In this document: positions 43,991-52,670 of the stretch, piece by piece
How positions within the stretch are numbered: position 1 is the first letter of the stretch
How the letters are laid out: every line of letters begins with the position of its first letter
NCBI GenBank assembly: GCA_944327245.1
Contig: CALVHD010000009.1
Location: 1 to 64,000 of the forward strand
Direction: 5' to 3'
Length of the DNA stretch: 64,000 nt
Source: Candidatus Gastranaerophilales bacterium
GTDB lineage: Bacteria; Cyanobacteriota; Vampirovibrionia; Gastranaerophilales; Gastranaerophilaceae
Notes under the pieces: model-generated
The model's input: only the letters and a program-made list of their open reading frames with translations
Told to the model about the DNA's origin: nothing
The model's database searches: none
Position numbers and translations under genes: made by a program

Positions 43991-44221
43991 TTATTTTTCC
44001 ATTTGTTTTTTAAGCGCTGCTTCTAAAGTTTTAATTTTGTTTTCAAGAGTTTTAACTCTTAAAGATGAATCATCAGCTCCTATAGATTTTTTTTCGTATT
44101 GTCTTTTTAGGCTTTTGATTTCTTTTTTCATTTTTGATATGAAAATCATAAAGATGACACCTGCCATCATAAAGCCTATCATCATGTAGCATATATCAAA
44201 TAATTCAAGATTAATGTTCAT
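43991..44221 (-). CDS. Small membrane-anchored coiled-coil protein, 76 aa
   Basis: Not recognised. One N-terminal membrane helix (MMIGFMMAGVIFMIFI, about 12-29) is followed by a basic patch and a heptad-like helix (SLRVKTLENKIKTLEAALKK). This layout resembles LapA-like or FtsL-like small envelope proteins, but no motif decides. It overlaps the start-proximal gene upstream (RluD-type) by 11 bases and ends next to the convergent flhA, so it is the last cistron of the minus-strand operon lspA-rluD-this gene. Confidence 0.6.
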   Translation of the reverse strand: MNINLELFDICYMMIGFMMAGVIFMIFISKMKKEIKSLKRQYEKKSIGADDSSLRVKTLENKIKTLEAALKKQMEK

Positions 44222-45188
44222 TTTTACTCCTTAAAAAATTTAAAACTTTTATAAAATCTTTGCTAAATTTATCTTCATTTAATTGAAATTCCATAAATTT
44301 TTTTGTTTTTGGATGAACGAAAGAAAGATAATAAGACTGTAGCAGCTGTTCTTGGGTTTTTAAGTTATAAAATTCATTTCTCATATAACTTTTAGCCCCA
44401 TATAGGCTATCGCCGAATACAGGATGATTAATTGAAGCTAAATGTGCTCGAATTTGGTGAGTTCTTCCTGTTTTTAATTCTAATTCAACCAAACTTGCGC
44501 CTTTGTATTCTTCAATAACTTTATAGTGAGTTATTGCTTTTAGACCTTGATTATCATCAGATATATTCATTTTAACATTATTTTTAAGATAATGAACAAG
44601 AGGTTTGTCTATAATTCCTTCTTTTTCATTGAAATTACCGAGGGCAAGCGCAAGATATTTTCTTTTTGCTGTTTTTTCTTTAATTTGTTTAGCTAAATCA
44701 ATATGAGAAGAATTATTTTTTGCTATTACAATAAGTCCTGATGTATTTTTATCAAGCCTGTGGACTATTCCTAATCTGTCTAAACCCTGAATATCAGATA
44801 AATTATTTTGATAACGATATAAAAGAGCGTTTACAAGGGTGTGTTCTCTATCATATTTTGTTGGGTGAGTTAAAATATTTTTTTCTTTATTAATAACAGC
44901 TAAAGAATCATCCTCATATATTATGTCAAGTTCAAACTCCCAAGGTATAAGCTCACAAGATGGATTTATTGTTTCGTTTAGAATTTCTTTGTTAAAAGAA
45001 ATAACATCATTAGTTTTTAATTTATAAGATGGTTTTTGCGGTTTTTGATTAACCGAAAAAAACCCATCATCAATCAAATAGGCAATTTTTGCTCTTGGAT
45101 AATTGTTTTTAAAATACTCAACAATAAAAACATCTAATCTTTTTTTATTATCATTGCTTGATATTGTAATTGTTTGAATTTCTGTCAT
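44211..45188 (-). CDS. RluD/RluA-family 23S rRNA pseudouridine synthase, 325 aa
   Basis: An S4 domain (about 10-70, KKRLDVFIVEYFKNNYPRAK) precedes the pseudouridine synthase domain. The catalytic Asp lies in IVHRLDKNTSGLIVIAKN, with the supporting motifs LELKTGRTHQIRAHLASINH and PVFGDSLYGAK. The S4-plus-catalytic layout fits RluD, which modifies helix 69 of 23S rRNA, though RluC-type specificity cannot be excluded. Its start overlaps the stop of lspA by one base, the common lspA-rluD pairing. Confidence 0.92.
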   Translation of the reverse strand: MTEIQTITISSNDNKKRLDVFIVEYFKNNYPRAKIAYLIDDGFFSVNQKPQKPSYKLKTNDVISFNKEILNETINPSCELIPWEFELDIIYEDDSLAVINKEKNILTHPTKYDREHTLVNALLYRYQNNLSDIQGLDRLGIVHRLDKNTSGLIVIAKNNSSHIDLAKQIKEKTAKRKYLALALGNFNEKEGIIDKPLVHYLKNNVKMNISDDNQGLKAITHYKVIEEYKGASLVELELKTGRTHQIRAHLASINHPVFGDSLYGAKSYMRNEFYNLKTQEQLLQSYYLSFVHPKTKKFMEFQLNEDKFSKDFIKVLNFLRSKNEH

Positions 45189-45649
45189 TATTCTTTATTG
45201 TCTTTTGAAAATAAAACGAAAAAAATGTATAAAATTACGCCTATGCTAATCATTATATCAAAACAATTAAATATCGGAAAATTAATGAAATTTAGCTTAA
45301 TATAGTCAACAACATAACCGTTTTGTATTCTTTCAATCAGATTTCCCAATGTTCCTGCGCTAAATAATGTTAGCGATAAAAGGGCGGTTTTGTCTGAAAA
45401 TTTTATATTTTGAAAAACATAAAAAGCAAGAACAATTATGGCAAAAAGACCGATAAAAGATAGCATTATTGCATTATTTTGGAATAATCCGAAAGCACTT
45501 CCCGTGTTATTAATGTGGTAAATTGAAAAAATCGGATTATCAAAATCATTTAGATAAGGATTATAGCTTATTTTTCTAATTTGATTGCCAAAATCCAAAA
45601 GAATTATATTCATTAAAAAATAGAATATACAGGCTTTTTTGTCTTTCAT
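45188..45649 (-). CDS. lspA: Lipoprotein signal peptidase (signal peptidase II), 153 aa
   Basis: An inner-membrane aspartic protease that removes lipoprotein signal peptides. Four membrane helices; the conserved HINNTGSAFGLF segment; the first catalytic Asp in GNLIERIQNGYVVDYIKLNF; the second in FNCFDIMISIGVILY (usual form FNxAD). 'NCFD' is a slight departure from NVAD. It follows an exported-protein gene by a single base and precedes rluD with a one-base overlap. A true lipoprotein substrate is encoded close by (46550-47146). Confidence 0.9.
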   Translation of the reverse strand: MKDKKACIFYFLMNIILLDFGNQIRKISYNPYLNDFDNPIFSIYHINNTGSAFGLFQNNAIMLSFIGLFAIIVLAFYVFQNIKFSDKTALLSLTLFSAGTLGNLIERIQNGYVVDYIKLNFINFPIFNCFDIMISIGVILYIFFVLFSKDNKE

Positions 45650-46534
45650 TTATTTTTTCTCTGCTATACTTGCGCTAACTGTTTTATTTCTATTCATGTT
45701 AATTCTTTTCATGATATATGCTATGCCTAATATCTCGATTTTAGCTTTTGTAATTTCTTCATTAATTGAAACTTTTGTAAAGCCTACGCTTGCAATTGCA
45801 TATTCGTTTAGATTTTTATTGTTTGCTTTAACATAACGTTCTAAATCTCCGGTTTCGGGGATTTTTCTGAATTTTTCATTGTAATCGGCGGGCGGATATG
45901 TTATTTCTTCTCTTGAAATTGAAGCCAGAGCAATTATATCATCGGGCTTATTCGGCATTTTTAGAGAAATATCATAGTTTTTATCATTTTCGATGAAAAT
46001 AGGTGTTTCCAGTTCCATGTCTATCTTTTTTGCAACGCCATATTTTAGCGATGTTTCTTCCATTAAAATTTCATCTGCAACGATTTTCCAATCATCATTA
46101 TTTTTTTTGAAATATATCAGATAAGAGCTTTTGCCTTTTAGGGTGCCCATTTTTTCTTTGTTTTTTTTGTCGTTATCAAGATAAACTTTGGCATATGTTT
46201 CATCGCTCATTTGAGCTAAGGCCCAATTATCATAAGTTGTTATGTTGTTTATTTTTGTTTTGTATTTAATATTTGTGTATGATTGGTGTGTTTTTTCTAG
46301 CATGGTTTTCATATCTTTAAGATTAAAACCATCTGCGCTTTTGTAGTTTTCATCATAATAAGACTGAACTAAATCGACGTTGTGGTCTGCCATTGCTCTA
46401 TTGTGTTTTTTTAAAACTTTTTTTATTTCTTTTTGCGGGTTGTCTTGTTTTAAAAAAGAAAGATTAAGTGCATATAAAGGGCAATTTGCCGATAATATTA
46501 TTATTGCAATGAATGATGAAACAAGTTTTTTCAT
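45650..46534 (-). CDS. Exported protein with NTF2/SnoaL-like domain, 294 aa
   Basis: A Sec signal peptide at about 1-22 (SFIAIIILSANCPLYA) without a proper lipobox. Residues about 35-165 fit an NTF2-like fold: KKVLKKHNRAMADHNVDLVQ, SYYDENYKSADGF, and WALAQMSDETYAKVYL, ending SYLIYFKKNNDDWKIVADEI. Such domains bind small ligands or act as scaffolds. The last about 120 residues form an unrecognised beta-rich domain. It lies directly upstream of lspA on the same strand and 16 bases downstream of a lipoprotein gene, so all belong to one envelope-related operon. Confidence 0.7.
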   Translation of the reverse strand: MKKLVSSFIAIIILSANCPLYALNLSFLKQDNPQKEIKKVLKKHNRAMADHNVDLVQSYYDENYKSADGFNLKDMKTMLEKTHQSYTNIKYKTKINNITTYDNWALAQMSDETYAKVYLDNDKKNKEKMGTLKGKSSYLIYFKKNNDDWKIVADEILMEETSLKYGVAKKIDMELETPIFIENDKNYDISLKMPNKPDDIIALASISREEITYPPADYNEKFRKIPETGDLERYVKANNKNLNEYAIASVGFTKVSINEEITKAKIEILGIAYIMKRINMNRNKTVSASIAEKK

Positions 46535-46549
46535 TTATTTTTCCTTATT

Positions 46550-47146
46550 TTAATCCTTTTTAAATAAAAGATAGTATTTTTTATTTCCATAATATAATAT
46601 CATATCCCAATATATTCCTGCATCATTGAATTCTATGTATGCTTTAGGGATTGGAGTTCTTTGGTTTTTATGCCCCCATTTCGTGCCGATAAAGCCCATT
46701 GTTTTATCTCTGACTTTTTGATATAAACTTGGTTTAGGGTGTGGAAATTTTTCTTCATAAAATGTTTCTAATACTGTTTCTTCTTTATATGCAGGCACTA
46801 CGAAAGATATTTTTCCGTTTTCTTTGAATAAAATCCAAGTTTTTCCGTTTTTTTCTCTTGGAGTTAAAAGATAATACCCCGGAGGAATTTTTTTAGATTT
46901 AAAAACAAGGTTTACTCCAGTTCTAAATAAAGGATATGGAGCATACATGTATTTTGTGTATTCATCAGCCTGATAAGGGTCAAGACCGAAAATATATTCA
47001 AAATCTGCTTCTTCAAGCGTTTCATAAATTTCATCGTAGCTTTTTAATTTGGAATTTGAAATGTTTTCGTTAGCAAATGAATTGCAGGAAATTAAAAATA
47101 ATGCAACAAGAACAAATGATGTAATTTTAGTGATTAAATTTGCCAT
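46550..47146 (-). CDS. Lipoprotein, 198 aa, unknown function
   Basis: A signal peptide with a lipobox, LFLISC, with the lipidated Cys at residue 21. The mature protein has no recognised domain. It is rich in aromatic residues (YMYAPYPLFRTGVNLVF, YYLLTPREKNGKTWILF), ends with IYWDMILYYGNKKYYLLFKK, and looks beta-rich. It heads the minus-strand run lipoprotein, NTF2-like protein, LspA, RluD. It is probably anchored in the outer or inner membrane; residue +2 is Asn, not Asp, which in E. coli would favour the outer membrane. Confidence 0.75.
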   Translation of the reverse strand: MANLITKITSFVLVALFLISCNSFANENISNSKLKSYDEIYETLEEADFEYIFGLDPYQADEYTKYMYAPYPLFRTGVNLVFKSKKIPPGYYLLTPREKNGKTWILFKENGKISFVVPAYKEETVLETFYEEKFPHPKPSLYQKVRDKTMGFIGTKWGHKNQRTPIPKAYIEFNDAGIYWDMILYYGNKKYYLLFKKD

Positions 47147-47176
47147 AATAACCTCTTTAATGCTACCATATTGCGT

Positions 47177-49099
47177 ATGGAAAATAAAGTATTAAATGAA
47201 AATATCAGCCATGTTGCTAAATATAATAAAGAGCTTGCTGATGAAATCTTAAGGTTTAATTGCGAAAAATCAACACTGCAGTTGGTGCAGAATGAAAATA
47301 ATGAGTTTAATTTATTAAAAGAGGGGAATTTTGTTCACGATATTTATGGTGCGTTAAATGAGGCAAAAAGAATTATCGGCTCCATTAAAAATAAAGAAGA
47401 AAAAAATATTATAAGAATAATTTACGGGCTTGGATTGGGCTATTTAGTTGATGAAGCGGCAAATAATCTGAATGGTAAAATAATAGTTTATGAACCGGAT
47501 TTGGATATTATAAAAACGGTTTTAAGCTTGGCAAAGATAGACGGATTATTCAAAGATAATGTGTTTTTGTGTTCAGATAAAGACAGCCTTATGGATTTTG
47601 TTTATGCCCTAAGTAATCAAGATACAAATATTTCAATTACTTTTTTAAATTATCATAAAAGCTTGTTTTTGGACGATATTAAAGATGTTTTATACACTGC
47701 TCAAAAATCTCAGGCGCGTCATAAAGGTAACAGAATGACAATGTATAAAAAAATGCCGCAGGCAATTTTAAATACATTTTCAAACTTAGAAAAAATTATA
47801 AAAGCACAGGATATATTGTCCCTTAAAGATATTTATAAAGGTAAAACCGCACTTTGTCTTTCTGCCGGCCCATCATTGGCGGAAAATATAGAAATAATCA
47901 AAAAAAATCAAGATAAATTTGTTATTTTTGCGCTTAATCCTACGGTTAAACTTTTGGCGCAACATAATATTCAGCCTGATTTTATTTTGTATATTGAAAC
48001 AATAGATAATTCTGCGCAGTTTGAATATGATATTGTTCAAAATTCATATTTAATTTTAGAACCTTATTGTCATTGGAAAGTGTATAATTTAAAATCAAAA
48101 GGAATATTTAATTATATTTCTCAAAATTCTTTTTTAAATCCTTGGGTTTTAGATTGTTTGAAAATGCAATCAAACCTTCAAACAGTGGGTACGGTTTCAT
48201 ATATGGCCCTTGTAAGTGCATTTTTGATGGGTTTTGAAAAAATAGTTGTAATAGGTCAGGATTTGGCATATAAAGACGGAAATTGCTATGCCAAAGGAAG
48301 CCATTATGAAAATTTGAGGTGTGTATTTAAAAAAGAGCTCAATAAATATGTAATTGAACCTGATAATATTGAGAAATTTGAAAAAGCCGTAACGCCATCA
48401 AGCACTGACAGTAAAATTATTAAGTTAAATGCACAAAAATATTTGAAATTTTTAAATGATAATATTGCAACAATTAAAGCACAAAACGGTTCTTTAATTC
48501 CGACTCAGACAGGATACGCTATTTTTGTTGATATATTTAAAAAATTGGCTAAAGAATTAAAAGTAATAAATCCGTCTTTAAAATTAATTAATTCTTCTAA
48601 TGGCGGTGCTCAAATAGATAATTTTGAAAATATTGAGCTTGGTGAAGTTGTTAAGGATTTAAGTTTTATTGAAAAGAAAAACATAGAAATAAAACCGCCT
48701 GAAATTGATAAAGAACATATTAAAATTAATATTCAAAAGATGAAAGAAAATCTTACGGTTTTTAGAGAATATATATCTAAAATTCAAGTTGCGACAAATA
48801 AATTATGTGATGCATTAAACAAAAATCTTGAGTTTGATGAAAATGTGTTGAATTTGTTAAAGCAACAAAACGAAGTTTTTAAACAAGCAAAAGATTTACC
48901 AAAGGATAAATATTTTAATCTTATTCTTGAAAGTATTGAAGACAGATATGTTCTTTACTTTAATGAAAATTATCTTAAAACTCCTAAAATTTGTTTGGCT
49001 AAAAACAGGTATGCACTAAGCTTTTCCAATGAAATGCTTAATATAATAGATGAAAGTATTAAAAAATTAACAGATTGTGAGTTTTTCATCCTGCAATAA
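47177..49099 (+). CDS. Motility accessory factor (Maf/DUF115, MptE-like), 640 aa
   Basis: A cytoplasmic protein of the Maf family, which in flagellated bacteria is needed for flagellin glycosylation with nonulosonic acids. The N-terminal part has a Rossmann-like IRIIYGLGLGYLVDEAANNL and KIIVYEPDLDIIKTVL. The central DUF115 core has KTALCLSAGPSLAENIEII, FALNPTVKLLAQHNIQPDFI and KIVVIGQDLAYKDGNCYAKG. The C-terminal about 180 residues are helical. I start at ATG 47177; a TTG two codons earlier is possible. The 3' end overlaps the convergent CheW gene by 33 bases. No flagellin or nonulosonic acid gene is in the window. Confidence 0.85.
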   Translation: MENKVLNENISHVAKYNKELADEILRFNCEKSTLQLVQNENNEFNLLKEGNFVHDIYGALNEAKRIIGSIKNKEEKNIIRIIYGLGLGYLVDEAANNLNGKIIVYEPDLDIIKTVLSLAKIDGLFKDNVFLCSDKDSLMDFVYALSNQDTNISITFLNYHKSLFLDDIKDVLYTAQKSQARHKGNRMTMYKKMPQAILNTFSNLEKIIKAQDILSLKDIYKGKTALCLSAGPSLAENIEIIKKNQDKFVIFALNPTVKLLAQHNIQPDFILYIETIDNSAQFEYDIVQNSYLILEPYCHWKVYNLKSKGIFNYISQNSFLNPWVLDCLKMQSNLQTVGTVSYMALVSAFLMGFEKIVVIGQDLAYKDGNCYAKGSHYENLRCVFKKELNKYVIEPDNIEKFEKAVTPSSTDSKIIKLNAQKYLKFLNDNIATIKAQNGSLIPTQTGYAIFVDIFKKLAKELKVINPSLKLINSSNGGAQIDNFENIELGEVVKDLSFIEKKNIEIKPPEIDKEHIKINIQKMKENLTVFREYISKIQVATNKLCDALNKNLEFDENVLNLLKQQNEVFKQAKDLPKDKYFNLILESIEDRYVLYFNENYLKTPKICLAKNRYALSFSNEMLNIIDESIKKLTDCEFFILQ

Positions 49100-50107
49100 T
49101 TTATCTACATCTAAAACTTGATAAATTTCGCCGTCTTTTACAAATTCAAGAGTATTTGTTTCTTCTTGCTTTTGAAGCTTGTTTTGGATAATTTCTTCAA
49201 AATTTATATTTAAGCTTTCGCAAATTTCATCTGCTAAAATTCCTAATTTAAATTCATTTGAGTTTAGTATTATGATAGTAGATTTTTCTTTTATGTGAGT
49301 TTTTGAGTTGTTGAAAAATTTTCTTATATCAAGAACGGTTATATATTCTCCTTTTATGTTTGCAAGTCCATAGATAAAATCAGGAGTAGACGGAACCTTT
49401 ATAAATTTAGTATTGTTCACTTTGAAAAATTCTTTAACACTTGCCATGTTAATGTAATATTTAACATCATTTATTGAAAAAGAAACGCCCATGTCATATA
49501 AGGGTGTATTTGTTTGAATGTCTTGGACAATTTTTGTCAGAAAATTTCTTCTTTCTTGAAGAGTTGTTTTAGAATTTTCATCGTTGATGATATAGTTTTG
49601 AGTATTTTGTTCGTTTTTATATCTGATTGGATTGTTTTTGATGTGTTTTTCAAGAGAGTCTATATTTAAAATATAAAAATCTTCATCATTTTCCATAAAT
49701 ACACCGTCATAGAGGCTGTTTTCATCCATGTACGGAATATTTTTTATTTTTGACAGGGCAATTTTTTTAACATCTTTAACATTATCGCAAATCAGGGCAG
49801 TAATTGAATTTTCAGTTTTTAAAACAAGAATTTTTGCGCTTAGGTCATATGTTATTCTTTCGCTTTTTAATATTTCTCTTAAATCAATAACTGCAATTGG
49901 AGATTGCTCATATTCCATTATTCCTAAAATACAAGAAGGCAGGGCATAAGGGTAATCCAGCTCCATTATTTTAACAATTTCAAGAACTTTTTTTGTTTCA
50001 ATGGCATAGATTTTTTTATCTATTTCAACTAAAGTATATATTTCGTTTTCTTCTTCTTTAATTTCTTGAAGAAGGCTGTCTGATTGAAGTGTTAAATTAT
50101 TTTCCAT
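49067..50107 (-). CDS. Double CheW-domain protein, 346 aa
   Basis: Two CheW-like SH3-type modules in one chain: residues about 18-150 (IYTLVEIDKKIYAIETKKVL, YPYALPSCILGIMEYEQSPI, VIDLREIL) and about 200-346 (VSFSINDVKYYINMASVKEF, FIYGLANIKGEYITVLDIRK). CheW bridges receptors and CheA; two domains could crosslink arrays. The gene overlaps the response regulator upstream by 11 bases (same strand) and the convergent maf gene by 33 bases. Along with the MCP and CheA genes divergent at 51.6 kb it forms one chemosensory module. Confidence 0.85.
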   Translation of the reverse strand: MENNLTLQSDSLLQEIKEEENEIYTLVEIDKKIYAIETKKVLEIVKIMELDYPYALPSCILGIMEYEQSPIAVIDLREILKSERITYDLSAKILVLKTENSITALICDNVKDVKKIALSKIKNIPYMDENSLYDGVFMENDEDFYILNIDSLEKHIKNNPIRYKNEQNTQNYIINDENSKTTLQERRNFLTKIVQDIQTNTPLYDMGVSFSINDVKYYINMASVKEFFKVNNTKFIKVPSTPDFIYGLANIKGEYITVLDIRKFFNNSKTHIKEKSTIIILNSNEFKLGILADEICESLNINFEEIIQNKLQKQEETNTLEFVKDGEIYQVLDVDKLLQDEKLTIC

Positions 50108-51524
50108 TGTTTTTTATTACTACCTTCTCATTCAGTGCTTCACTGTAAGACTTTTGTGCAATTTTTTGGGCTTCATATATATTATAGTTATTGTTAAATA
50201 CGCAGTTAACAGCTGTAATAATTGCTTCAACATTATTTTCATTGTGAACGATTGTATTTAAAATTTCATACAGTGAATTAATTCTGTTTTTAAGCTCTTT
50301 TTCGTCTTTTGTGAAAACAATTATTGCATATTCGTCTTCATAGTTTTTGTGAATTTGTTCATTTTTGTTTAATGTTTGTATAATTTTTTCAGATATTTTT
50401 GAATTAATAATGTCTAAATCTTGAGTTGAAAGATTTTCTTTTAAATGTTGAAAATTAACTATATCGATTACTACAAGGTAAATGCAAGAGTTGTTGACAA
50501 GAGCATTTTCAATTTTATTGTATAGATTTAGCTCTGTTTTGTGCAGGGAATATTTCTTTTGAGAATCTCTTTTTGATAGAGAAAATTTGTTGATGTATCT
50601 TGCTTTGAAGAATTTTTCCAGAATATTTTTGATTATTGATATACTTTCTTCATTTTGCCATTTTCCGTTTTCAAAAGAATAAAAAGCAATTTCGGCAGTT
50701 TTTTTGTTTAAATGTTCAAAATTGAATTCTAATTTTGAATTAAATTCATTTGGATTGACAACAGTTTTAGAATTAGGTGCATAAGTTTTAAACATAGTAT
50801 TGTTCTTAGCATTATATTTATTCAATATGGTGTTTTGAAAAATGGGGCTAAGGATAATATCTCTGACATCAAGGTATACTTTTTGTTCTTTTTTTTCAAA
50901 CGAATGAACCGAAATTAAGCCTAAATCGTATTTAAGTTTTGGATATAAAATATTGAATAAATTTTCTAATATTTCCTCATCGTCTAATGTAAAATCATGT
51001 AGTTTTTTGAAATCTTGTATAAGTTCATCTTTATTTATTTCAAAAACATTGTTTTCAATGTCTTCTTCAGATATTTCAAGATATTCATCTTGGATATCCG
51101 GTGTTTTTGAGAGTGATTTTTCAAGAATTTGTAGCTTGTATTCTTCACTGACCGGATGTTCGTTTATTGCTTTTTGTGCCAATTCAACAAGGGAGTTAAC
51201 GTTATTGCTTTTTGTTAAGAAGTATTCGTTAATGTCGTCTTGAAGATAATATCTGGCATGTTTAGCATCCAGTATGCTGTATATGATTACAGGAATTTTT
51301 GATATGGTTTGGTTTTCTTTAATCGATTTTACGAGTTGAAATCCGCCGACAACAGGCATAATTGCATCTGTTATAACTAAATCCGGTGCAATATCAAAAA
51401 TCATTTCGTAGCCGATTTTAGCGCTTTTAGCACTGTATACTTCCCAATCGTTTTTTGTCAGAATAGTTTTTATAAGATTTAATTGGGTGGTGCTATCATC
51501 TATTATGATTACTTTTTTTGTCAT
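50097..51524 (-). CDS. Response regulator with decayed GGDEF domain, 475 aa
   Basis: The N-terminal receiver is intact: KVIIIDDSTTQLNLIKTILT, phospho-acceptor Asp in DLVITDAIMPVVGGFQLV, and Lys in YFLTKSN. The middle (about 160-330) is unrecognised, with many charged residues. The C-terminus (about 335-470) follows a diguanylate cyclase fold: CIYLVVIDIVNFQHLKENLS resembles 'DiDhFK.iND', but the GGDEF site reads YEDEY, so catalysis looks lost; it may bind nucleotide or proteins. It is the upstream partner of the double CheW gene (11-base overlap), so it probably takes phosphate from the hybrid CheA encoded divergently. Confidence 0.75.
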   Translation of the reverse strand: MTKKVIIIDDSTTQLNLIKTILTKNDWEVYSAKSAKIGYEMIFDIAPDLVITDAIMPVVGGFQLVKSIKENQTISKIPVIIYSILDAKHARYYLQDDINEYFLTKSNNVNSLVELAQKAINEHPVSEEYKLQILEKSLSKTPDIQDEYLEISEEDIENNVFEINKDELIQDFKKLHDFTLDDEEILENLFNILYPKLKYDLGLISVHSFEKKEQKVYLDVRDIILSPIFQNTILNKYNAKNNTMFKTYAPNSKTVVNPNEFNSKLEFNFEHLNKKTAEIAFYSFENGKWQNEESISIIKNILEKFFKARYINKFSLSKRDSQKKYSLHKTELNLYNKIENALVNNSCIYLVVIDIVNFQHLKENLSTQDLDIINSKISEKIIQTLNKNEQIHKNYEDEYAIIVFTKDEKELKNRINSLYEILNTIVHNENNVEAIITAVNCVFNNNYNIYEAQKIAQKSYSEALNEKVVIKNNGK

Positions 51525-51589
51525 AGCTTAACTTATTTATTATAATTATTTATAATAAGATTATACATTTTTTTATATAAAGGTGAAAT

Positions 51590-52648
51590 ATGTCAAAAGA
51601 AGTAAATAATGGTTTAAATGATAAGATAAACATTAACAGAGAACTTACAAGAAAGCAGATTTTTGATGGCGCAATGGTGTTTATTGCATTTTGCGTTAAT
51701 TTTTATTTTGTTAAGGTGCTGGGTTATGTTAGTTATGACCTTATTACAGTATCTATAATAAGTTTAATTATATTATTGTTTGCTTTTGAATATAGCAAAA
51801 ATGCAGTTCAAAAACCTTTAAACGACATAATAATAAATACTTTTGACGAAACTTTGGATTCTATAGGACAAATACAAGATAAAAATAATTTTCAAAAAGA
51901 AAATAATATTACATCAAACGATAAAATCAGAAATGTTAAAGAATTAATGGATAATTTAAAGAAATATTCTGATGAAATGGCGGATTTAACCGATAAGACA
52001 AGAGATAAAACAGATCAATCAATTAATTTTACAAATAATGAGTACAGCGCAGTTAAAGCAAATATCGAAAAAATGTTTTCAATAAGACATAAAATTCAAA
52101 CAATCGCAGAGTTGATTTTGGAATTGTCTGATTTTGTGCAATCAATTTCATCAACGGTTGGTCTTGTTGAAGATATAGCGGAACAAACAAATTTATTAGC
52201 ATTGAATGCAGCCGTAGAGGCGGCTCGTGCAGGCGAACACGGCAAAGGTTTTGCTGTTGTTGCTTCTGAAATCAGAAAATTGGCTGATGAATCAAAACAA
52301 GCAACGGCAAAGATTATTTCTTTAATTAATGATATTCAACAAACTGCAAATTCAACAGTTTTGGCTACTGAAGAAGGCACAAAAGAAATCGAATCCGGTT
52401 TGGAATTGGCACACACAATTTCAGAAAATATTGAACAATTGATAGGCGCTATGAATGAAATTTCAAAAAATATGAATGAAATCATTGTGTCATCATCTCA
52501 AATAAGCAATGATTCAAGAATAACAGACGGGTTTATTGAAGAAATTTCTCAATATGTTGAACAAAATCAAAAAATTACAAATGAAAATGAAGAAATGGTT
52601 TCTAAGATACAAACAACATCAAATAATTTAAAACAACAGGTTTTATAA
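51590..52648 (+). CDS. Methyl-accepting chemotaxis-type protein with minimal membrane sensor, 352 aa
   Basis: Two closely spaced membrane helices (about 28-46 and 53-70) with almost no periplasmic loop, then a coiled coil and a signalling hairpin: [20 protein letters not shown] followed by [20 protein letters not shown], the standard CheA/CheW contact tip. There is no periplasmic sensor domain or HAMP, so it may sense membrane state or act as the scaffold for another input. CheA follows after 22 bases. The response regulator and CheW genes are divergent. Confidence 0.9.
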   Translation: MSKEVNNGLNDKININRELTRKQIFDGAMVFIAFCVNFYFVKVLGYVSYDLITVSIISLIILLFAFEYSKNAVQKPLNDIIINTFDETLDSIGQIQDKNNFQKENNITSNDKIRNVKELMDNLKKYSDEMADLTDKTRDKTDQSINFTNNEYSAVKANIEKMFSIRHKIQTIAELILELSDFVQSISSTVGLVEDIAEQTNLLALNAAVEAARAGEHGKGFAVVASEIRKLADESKQATAKIISLINDIQQTANSTVLATEEGTKEIESGLELAHTISENIEQLIGAMNEISKNMNEIIVSSSQISNDSRITDGFIEEISQYVEQNQKITNENEEMVSKIQTTSNNLKQQVL

Positions 52649-52670
52649 AATTCTTCTTATAGGTAAAAAA

